Positions 6,065 through 10,883 of a DNA stretch of 10,883 nucleotides are shown one piece after another. A program made the position numbers and the translations under genes. Under the pieces are notes generated by a model, which saw only the letters and a program-made list of their open reading frames with translations, made no database searches and had not been told where the DNA came from. This DNA comes from Desulfobacterales bacterium (GTDB lineage: Bacteria; Desulfobacterota; Desulfobacteria; Desulfobacterales; Desulfobacteraceae): contig JAKSBM010000170.1 in NCBI GenBank assembly GCA_022361135.1, positions 1 through 10,883 of the forward strand, read 5' to 3'. Position 1 is the stretch's first letter; the number at the start of each line of letters is the position of its first letter.

Positions 6065-7018
6065 GTGAAGATCATTCATCACACCCAAACCCTTTCATCC
6101 ACCCGGCAATACGCCGAAACCATCCACACCCAGGTAAGTCAAACCATGGATTTCCAGGGACTGCTTAGCCAGGCCCAAGGCCCATCCACCGTACCCGAGG
6201 CCGATCCCGCCGCCTCCCTCCAGGACGAATTGGCCCAGGAGCTGGCCCGGATCCGCCAGATGCTGGAGGAAATCATCCTGGAAATGACCCAGGCCTTCCA
6301 GGCCGGAGAAAGCAGGGTCGCGGGACGACAAGCCCCATCCCTGCCCAGCCTGGCAGTTGAGGTCTCCCGTAAGGTCACCCAAACCCAGACCACAACGGAA
6401 TCCACCCGATTCGCCGCCCATGGGGTGGTCCACACCGCCGATGGCCGACAATTGGACTTCGCCCTGGAAATGGGCATGGATTACAGCTTTACCCGGACCA
6501 CCCACACAAGCCAGACCATGGAGTATGTGTTCCTGGATCCCCTGGTGATCCATTCCAAGGCCCGGGCACCGGAACTGGATGCCACCACCTTTACCTTTGA
6601 CATGGACCTGGACGGCAACACCGAGGAACTCCAGTCCCCCCGGGCCGGATCGGGCTTCCTGGCCCTGGACCGGAACCAGGATGGAAAAATCAATGACGGT
6701 GGAGAGCTCTTCGGTCCGGCCACGGGCCATGGATTTGCAGAGCTGGCCACCCACGACCTGGACGGGAATCAATGGATCGATGAAAACGATCCCATATTTA
6801 ATGAACTCCTGATCTGGAACCCGTCCACCGACCCGGACCAGCCCCTGACCCGTCTCAAGGATGCGGGCATCGGCGCCATCTCCCTGGCCGCCGTGGACAC
6901 CCCCTTTGACCTCCGGGACAACCAGGGCAATATCCAGGCCCGGATCAAGCGCAGCAGCGTGGCCCTGGAGGAAAACGGCGGGGTCCGCCCGGTCCAGGAA
7001 ATGGACTACATCGTCTAA
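6065..7018 (+). CDS. EF-hand-type calcium-binding protein
   Basis: A 317-residue protein with no signal peptide or membrane helix. An N-terminal part (1-85) is helical and Gln-rich, with a likely coiled coil at ~50-80 (DELAQELARIRQMLEEIILEM by segments). A beta-rich middle contains LDPLVIHSKA (157-166). The C-terminal half has three DxDxDG-type calcium loops: DMDLDGNTEEL (179-189), LDRNQDGKINDGGELFG (201-217) and HDLDGNQWIDENDPIF (230-245). The pattern (FLALDRNQDG, GELFG, GFAELATHDLDGN, DAGIGAISL) is that of a widespread bacterial family of dockerin/EF-hand-like proteins, often of unknown function. GTG 6065 is the likely start, preceded by AAGGGGG; the ATG at 6063 runs straight into TGA. Control by sigma-54 is suggested by the site upstream. 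It may be surface- or motility-associated, but that is conjecture. Confidence 0.82.
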   Translation: MKIIHHTQTLSSTRQYAETIHTQVSQTMDFQGLLSQAQGPSTVPEADPAASLQDELAQELARIRQMLEEIILEMTQAFQAGESRVAGRQAPSLPSLAVEVSRKVTQTQTTTESTRFAAHGVVHTADGRQLDFALEMGMDYSFTRTTHTSQTMEYVFLDPLVIHSKARAPELDATTFTFDMDLDGNTEELQSPRAGSGFLALDRNQDGKINDGGELFGPATGHGFAELATHDLDGNQWIDENDPIFNELLIWNPSTDPDQPLTRLKDAGIGAISLAAVDTPFDLRDNQGNIQARIKRSSVALEENGGVRPVQEMDYIV

Positions 7019-7033
7019 CCCCCAATTCCCATC

Positions 7034-7061
7034 CCCCCGGGCCGGACCACCGGCCCGGGGG
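7034..7061 (+). terminator. GC-rich hairpin terminator after the EF-hand gene
   Basis: A perfect 12-bp stem (7034-7045 with 7050-7061) closes an ACCA tetraloop, 16 bp after the stop codon. It is followed by pyrimidine-rich CCTTCCCACC, not a T run, so it is a plausible but atypical intrinsic terminator. Confidence 0.55.
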
Positions 7062-7149
7062 CCTTCCCACCCTACAAATAAAACCAGAGGCCGGGGCCAT
7101 GGATTCCCAATCTTCCGTCCCCTGCCAAGGGAAATCTGGTCCGCCCCCC

Positions 7150-7206
7150 TTGAAAAAATCCAATTACACCCCATTATTCTGAATCTGAAACCGCCCGTTT
7201 AACGGG
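7150..7206 (+). promoter_or_regulatory. Candidate promoter with downstream palindrome, for the exchanger gene
   Basis: TTGAAA (7150-7155) and CATTAT (7172-7177) are 16 nt apart. About 17 nt downstream lies CCCGTT-T-AACGGG (7194-7206), a perfect 6-bp-arm palindrome that could be an operator or a short leader hairpin. Confidence 0.4.
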
Positions 7207-7253
7207 TAGACCTTCCCTGGCTTCGGGGGAAACAAACGCACAATAGGGAATCC

Positions 7254-8099
7254 ATGAAAGAATTTCTCATCCAGTCCATCGGTAAGCTGGACATGGTCTG
7301 CTGGGGCCTGGTGGTCCTTTTCTTCGGCAGCTCCGCCCTGATTTTCCAGGGGAACCTCCCCCTCTCCCTGGCCGCGGCCCTGGGGGTGGTTTTCACCATG
7401 ATCCTCATTGCCCTGTCCATTGAGGTCATCATTGAAACACTCAAGGATATAAAAGGAATCGGCACCATCACCGGCTTCATCACCAACGGACCGGAGCTGG
7501 TCTGCCTCATCGTGGGCCTCTCCGTGGGGGACATCCTCTTTGCCGCCTCCACCCCCCTGGGCTCCAACTTCATGAACCCGGTCCTTCTTTTCGTTGCCGC
7601 CCTGGTCTGCCGGACCCTGCCCCGGATGATCAACACCCATCCCGGATACGGCATCACCTGCACCCTGGCCACGGCCGGGCTGGCCGTTGCCTTTTACCGA
7701 ATTCCCACCAGCGGCCATGTCTATTGGATCTGGACCGCCCTGGCCCTCACCCTGGTCCTTTTTTTCAAACGGCCCCCGGAAACGCCCGAGGAGGGCGACG
7801 GAGAGACCATCGTGGGACGCTGGGCCATTCTGCCGGCCTCGGCCCTACTCATTTCCGCCGGCTATCTTCTGGATCCCATGGTGAGCTTTGCCTCGGCCCA
7901 GAGCCATGCCCCCAAGGGAGTCATCGGCTTTTTCGTCCTGGCCACCCTTTCCAGCTGGCCGGAATTCAAAACCTGCCTGGTCCTGCTCAGAAGGCAAAAC
8001 CACCTGGCCGCCCTGTTGAACATCACCGTGTCCAACATCACCAATATCTGGCTGGCCCTGGGGGGCGTCATCACACATCTGCTTGTAAAGGGAATCTGA
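7254..8099 (+). CDS. CaCA-superfamily sodium/calcium exchanger-like membrane protein
   Basis: A 281-residue polytopic membrane protein with the two inverted alpha repeats of cation/Ca2+ exchangers. Repeat 1 (74-109) reads GFITNGPELV then STPLGSNFMNP; repeat 2 (230-270) reads ATLSSWPEF then ITVSNITNIWLALG. Each keeps the Pro-Glu pair and the S-N-x-x-N segment that forms the ion site in the family. The usual GTS before PE is changed to TNG and SSW, so this is a divergent member and the ion transported is uncertain. A hydrophilic loop (~172-188, PPETPEEGDGE) separates the halves. It is a little shorter than typical members (300-350). ATG 7254 has AGGGAA upstream. It appears to be a single-gene unit; the next gene is a tRNA on the other strand. 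Confidence 0.78.
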   Translation: MKEFLIQSIGKLDMVCWGLVVLFFGSSALIFQGNLPLSLAAALGVVFTMILIALSIEVIIETLKDIKGIGTITGFITNGPELVCLIVGLSVGDILFAASTPLGSNFMNPVLLFVAALVCRTLPRMINTHPGYGITCTLATAGLAVAFYRIPTSGHVYWIWTALALTLVLFFKRPPETPEEGDGETIVGRWAILPASALLISAGYLLDPMVSFASAQSHAPKGVIGFFVLATLSSWPEFKTCLVLLRRQNHLAALLNITVSNITNIWLALGGVITHLLVKGI

Positions 8100-8111
8100 T
8101 AAAGGAAGGAA

Positions 8112-8187
8112 TGGAGCCGACGAGCGGACTCGAACCGCTGGCTTGCTGATTACGAATCAGCTACTCTACCACCTGAGTTACGTCGGC
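8112..8187 (-). tRNA. tRNA-Thr (anticodon CGT), CCA encoded
   Basis: On the minus strand a full cloverleaf folds: acceptor GCCGACG (8187-8181) pairs with CGTCGGC (8122-8116), discriminator T, then encoded CCA (8114-8112). The D arm contains GGTGGTAG. The anticodon stem GCTGA/TCAGC closes loop TTCGTAA, giving anticodon CGT for codon ACG. The T arm is AGCGG/CCGCT with loop TTCGAGT. Length is 76 nt including CCA. Its 3' end is 12 bp from the end of the convergent exchanger gene. Confidence 0.97.
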
Positions 8188-8199
8188 TGCTCGGGGGAA

Positions 8200-8228
8200 A
8201 AATTAGACCGAATTCCCCCCAAAATCAA
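8200..8228 (-). promoter_or_regulatory. Promoter of tRNA-Thr
   Basis: On the minus strand TTGATT (8223-8228) and TAATTT (8200-8205) are exactly 17 nt apart, with transcription predicted a few bases before the mature tRNA 5' end at 8187. A C-rich discriminator follows the -10, typical of stable-RNA promoters under stringent control. Confidence 0.6.
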
Positions 8229-8263
8229 GGAAAAAAAATCACCGATCCCACCCCCGGGGGGAC

Positions 8264-8291
8264 TTGCACCCGGCCCGACCTGTCTTATTAT
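8264..8291 (+). promoter_or_regulatory. Promoter of the CoA-transferase gene
   Basis: TTGCAC (8264-8269) and TATTAT (8286-8291) are separated by 16 nt, predicting a leader of about 43 nt before ATG 8341. Confidence 0.5.
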
Positions 8292-8340
8292 CTTCCATTG
8301 GTGCGGGAACAAAATGATACACAAATTTTTTGGAGTAACC

Positions 8341-9828
8341 ATGACATACAACGGATATCCCATTTTAACGGATGACCAGGTGGCCCAACAGATCAACCAC
8401 GGCGACACCGTGGCCTTTAGCGGATTCACCCCGGCCGGCGGGGCCAAGGTGGTTCCACGGATCCTGGCCGACCACGCCCGCACCGAACACGAGGCCGGAC
8501 GGGAATATCAGCTCCGGGTCCTCACCGGCGCCTCCTCCGGGGATTACATCGACAACGGCCTGGCCCGGGCCAATGCCGTCAAATGGCGGGCCCCCTACCA
8601 GGGGGGGCGGGACATGCGGAATCAGATCAACCGGCAGGAGGTGGAGTATGTGGACATGCACCTCTCCCACATGGCCCAAACCGTGTCCGCCGGTTTCTTC
8701 GGCAGGGTGGACACCGCCGTGGTGGAAGCCACGGAAATCACCAGCGACGGCCGGGTCTACCTGAGCACCTCCATCGGAGCTTCCCCCACCTGGCTGGCCT
8801 GCGCCGACAAGGTGATCATCGAAATCAACCACCACCACTCCCCCCGGCTCCGGGAACTGGCCGATATTTTCATCATGCCCCCGCCCCCCCGGCGAAGCCC
8901 CATCCATGTGAACACCCCCTTGACCAAGATCGGCTGGCCCTATGCCCAGGTGGATCCCAAAAAGGTGGTGGGCATTGTGGAAAACAACGAGCCCGACCAG
9001 GTGGAGGCCTTCAGCCAGGAAGACGAAGTCAGCAAGAAAATCGCCGACCACGTCATCCAATTCCTCCTGGATGAAATGCACCAGGGCCGGATCCCCCGGG
9101 AATTTTTCCCCCTCCAGGCCGGGGTGGGGAACACGGCCAATGCCGTTCTGGCCGGCCTGGGCCGCCACCCGGACATCCCCCCATTTTACATGTATTCCGA
9201 AGTCTTCCAGGATGCCATGATGGACCTGCTGGAGGACGGCAAACTCCTGGGCGCCTCGGCCACCTCCCTGACCATAGTCCCGGATAAGCTCAAACAGCTC
9301 ACGGACAACATGGACTTCTTCGGCAGCCGCATCGTCCTGCGGCCCCAGGAGATCTCCAACCACCCCGGCATCATCCGCCGCCTGGGGGTAATCGCCCTGA
9401 ACACGGCATTGGAAATGGACATCTACGGCAATGTAAACTCCTCCCACGTTTACGGCACCCACATCATGAACGGGGTGGGGGGCAGCGGGGAATTCACCCG
9501 CAATGCCCATCTTTCCATCTTCATGACCCCCTCCATTGCCAAAAACGGAGCCATCTCATCGGTGGTCCCCATGACCCCCCACGTGGACAATAACGAACAT
9601 TCGGTCCAGATCGTTGTCACCGAGCACGGCCTGGCCGACCTGCGGGGACTGGGCCCCCTGGAACGGGCGGAAAAAATCATTTCCACCTGCGCCCATCCGG
9701 CCTACCGCCCCTACCTGCGGGACTATGTGGCCCAATCCCCCTGCGGCCACATCTGCCATGACCTGGACCGCTGCTATGAGCTCCACCGGAACCTCATGGA
9801 AACCGGCCACATGCTTCCCAAGGAATAG
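8341..9828 (+). CDS. Succinyl-CoA:acetate CoA-transferase / acetyl-CoA hydrolase-transferase family
   Basis: A 495-residue cytoplasmic CoA-transferase of the class that includes AarC, ScpC and Cat1. Seen are FSGFTPAGGAK near the N-terminus, the GVGNTANAVLAG loop (261-272), the catalytic glutamate in YSEVFQDA (Glu287), and EHGLADLRGLGP (428-439). Length fits the family (~500). Likely reaction: transfer of CoA between succinyl-CoA and acetate, activating acetate without ATP. In Desulfobacter-type sulfate reducers this enzyme serves acetate oxidation through the TCA cycle; a propionate or plain acetyl-CoA role is possible. ATG 8341 has GGAG five bases upstream and its own promoter; the open frame extends back into the tRNA, but that part is not coding. 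It appears to be a single-gene unit ended by the hairpin at 9836. Confidence 0.92.
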   Translation: MTYNGYPILTDDQVAQQINHGDTVAFSGFTPAGGAKVVPRILADHARTEHEAGREYQLRVLTGASSGDYIDNGLARANAVKWRAPYQGGRDMRNQINRQEVEYVDMHLSHMAQTVSAGFFGRVDTAVVEATEITSDGRVYLSTSIGASPTWLACADKVIIEINHHHSPRLRELADIFIMPPPPRRSPIHVNTPLTKIGWPYAQVDPKKVVGIVENNEPDQVEAFSQEDEVSKKIADHVIQFLLDEMHQGRIPREFFPLQAGVGNTANAVLAGLGRHPDIPPFYMYSEVFQDAMMDLLEDGKLLGASATSLTIVPDKLKQLTDNMDFFGSRIVLRPQEISNHPGIIRRLGVIALNTALEMDIYGNVNSSHVYGTHIMNGVGGSGEFTRNAHLSIFMTPSIAKNGAISSVVPMTPHVDNNEHSVQIVVTEHGLADLRGLGPLERAEKIISTCAHPAYRPYLRDYVAQSPCGHICHDLDRCYELHRNLMETGHMLPKE

Positions 9829-9835
9829 CCACACC

Positions 9836-9865
9836 CCGGGGCGGTGGATTCCCCCGCCGCCCCGG
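9836..9865 (+). terminator. Hairpin terminator after the CoA-transferase gene
   Basis: CCGGGGCGG (9836-9844) pairs with CCGCCCCGG (9857-9865), with three further inner pairs (one wobble), closing a 6-nt loop ATTCCC. A pyrimidine tract TCTTCTCCCCC follows. Confidence 0.6.
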
Positions 9866-9884
9866 TCTTCTCCCCCTCCCCGTA

Positions 9885-9937
9885 TTGCTTTTTCCCCCAA
9901 AGAATTATAAAAATAGGAAACCATCCAGCCCGGATGG
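9885..9937 (+). promoter_or_regulatory. Candidate promoter and leader hairpin of the ABC transporter operon
   Basis: TTGCTT (9885-9890) and TATAAA (9906-9911) are 15 nt apart, in the only AT-rich patch of this gap. A perfect hairpin CCATCC / GGATGG (9921-9926 with 9932-9937, 5-nt loop) then precedes AAGGAG, so it would be in the leader. Confidence 0.4.
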
Positions 9938-9961
9938 CGAGAAAAAGGAGTACAAGGCCCC

Positions 9962-10666
9962 ATGCTGTTGGAATGTGACGGACTGAACTTTTCATACCCC
10001 GGAAGCCAGACCCGGGTCATCGACAATTTGAAGTTCTCCATGGAGAACCCCGGATTCAATGCGGTTTTCGGCCCCTCGGGGGTGGGGAAAACCTCCCTGG
10101 CCAAACTCCTGGCCACCCACCGGGAGCGCAGGGACATCCCCGTGACCACCCAGGGCATGGACACCCTCCTATACTCCTACAACCTGGAACGCCTCCCCTC
10201 CTGGTCGGCCGCGGGAAACCACCTGGCCAAAATCTGCCCCCCGGGAAAGGAAACACTCAAGGAAGAGCTCATCGGAATTTTCCGCCTGGAATCCGTCATT
10301 GACTCCCGCTTTTCCACCCTCTCCATGGGCCAGCAGAACCGGATGAACCTCATCCGATACCTCCTCCAGGATTTTGACCTCCTCATCCTGGACGAAAGCC
10401 TGGCCAATGTGGACGAAGAACTTCGGGCCGTGATCATCACCGCCATTAAGGAATTCTTCCCGGACAAGATGTTCCTCTACATCTCCCACAACCTCATGGA
10501 GGTCTCCCGGTTCTGCCGGGAAATCCTGGTCCTGTCCGACCCCTCCAGGAACAAGGGGTACCAGATCATCCAGGGCCGGAACCACACCACCCAAACCCAG
10601 AACAAAGCCCCGGGGGAACAGGCCGAACTGGACCGGGTCATGCTGGAGATCATGAATGCTTTTTAG
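9962..10666 (+). CDS. ABC transporter ATP-binding protein, nitrate/sulfonate/taurine-type importer
   Basis: A 234-residue ATPase subunit that would drive an importer at the inner membrane. Walker A GPSGVGKTS (37-45), signature LSMGQQ (120-125), Walker B LLILDES (140-146, catalytic Glu145) and switch His176 (ISHN) are intact, so it should be active. The Q-loop region reads YSYNLERLPSW and seems to have Asn74 where Gln is normal. The D-loop is ANVD instead of SALD. Its gene overlaps the following permease gene by 11 bp. The permease start resembles SsuC/TauC-type proteins, hence the substrate-class guess; the substrate-binding protein is not in the window, so the substrate stays open. ATG 9962 has AAGGAG upstream at a longish distance; the nearer AAGG may contribute. 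Confidence 0.85.
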   Translation: MLLECDGLNFSYPGSQTRVIDNLKFSMENPGFNAVFGPSGVGKTSLAKLLATHRERRDIPVTTQGMDTLLYSYNLERLPSWSAAGNHLAKICPPGKETLKEELIGIFRLESVIDSRFSTLSMGQQNRMNLIRYLLQDFDLLILDESLANVDEELRAVIITAIKEFFPDKMFLYISHNLMEVSRFCREILVLSDPSRNKGYQIIQGRNHTTQTQNKAPGEQAELDRVMLEIMNAF

Positions 10667-10883
10667 ACGGATTTACCAATTCCTCATCGTCTTCTGCGTG
10701 GGCCTGGCCGGACTCCTGGCCCTGAAAAAGGCCCTGGGCCTTTCAGACTACGTCATCCCGGGCCTCCCCCTGATTGTGGAAACCGCCGGCACCGCAGCTC
10801 CGGCCTATTTCACCGACGTCCTCAACACCCTTTCGGTTACGGTCTTGGGCCAGGCCATCTCCATATTCATGGCCTTCACCGTG
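10656..10883 (+). CDS. ABC transporter permease, N-terminal part (runs off window)
   Basis: ATG 10656 lies inside the end of the ATPase gene (11-bp overlap) with GGAG upstream, a typical translationally coupled arrangement. The 76 visible codons give an N-terminal membrane helix (~7-24, rich in Leu/Val/Phe), the segment YVIPGLPLIVETA and then DVLNTLSVTVLGQAISIFMAFTV. This matches the helix-P-x-P...TL-x-V-T-L-x-G layout of SsuC/TauC-type permeases. It would form the membrane channel with the ATPase. The 3' end is missing, so the conserved EAA loop cannot be checked. Confidence 0.8.
   Translation, partial: MLFRRIYQFLIVFCVGLAGLLALKKALGLSDYVIPGLPLIVETAGTAAPAYFTDVLNTLSVTVLGQAISIFMAFTV

Noticed and set aside
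8143..8340. Upstream extension of the CoA-transferase frame
   Set aside because: It starts inside the tRNA and contains promoter sequence; ATG 8341 has a proper ribosome site and matches the family N-terminus.

Overview
The window is a GC-rich bacterial chromosome segment with an extreme preference for C or G at third codon positions (GCC, CTG, ACC, ATC, CGG). It most resembles a sulfate-reducing Desulfobacterota genome of the Desulfobacteraceae type. That is inferred from three things: codon style, a succinyl-CoA:acetate CoA-transferase-like gene (known from acetate oxidation by the TCA cycle in Desulfobacter), and what looks like a selenocysteine-containing redox protein. No mobile element, CRISPR array or phage gene is visible, and composition is uniform.

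Layout. 1-1883 (+) is the C-terminal part of a Cu(I) P1B-ATPase (CopA), followed one base later by a class I methyltransferase (1885-2547, +). A convergent hairpin (2555-2586) separates these from a minus-strand pair: an ArgO/LysE amino-acid exporter (2651-3268) and, upstream of it, a MarR-GNAT fusion (3361-4350). On the plus strand follow an unrecognised 165-residue protein (4611-5108), a DsbA/FrnE-like oxidoreductase (5197-5838), an EF-hand protein behind a sigma-54-like promoter and structured leader (6065-7018), and a divergent CaCA-type cation exchanger (7254-8099). A minus-strand tRNA-Thr(CGT) (8112-8187) is next, then a succinyl/acetyl CoA-transferase (8341-9828). The window ends with the start of an ABC importer operon: ATPase 9962-10666 and permease from 10656, running off the edge.

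The main discovery is at 5197-5838. A conventional ORF search breaks this gene at an in-frame TGA (5254-5256). Reading through gives a complete 213-residue DsbA-family protein in which the TGA replaces exactly the first Cys of the CPWC active site (UPWC). A hairpin begins three or four bases after the TGA, with a perfect 8-bp upper stem and a G-containing 5-nt loop 20 nt downstream, matching what is known of bacterial SECIS elements. The gene is best read as a selenoprotein, not a pseudogene.

The remaining genes are mostly single housekeeping or transport units. The clear functional groupings are the copA/methyltransferase pair, the MarR-GNAT/exporter pair (perhaps a regulated efflux and acetylation unit) and the ABC operon with an 11-bp overlap.
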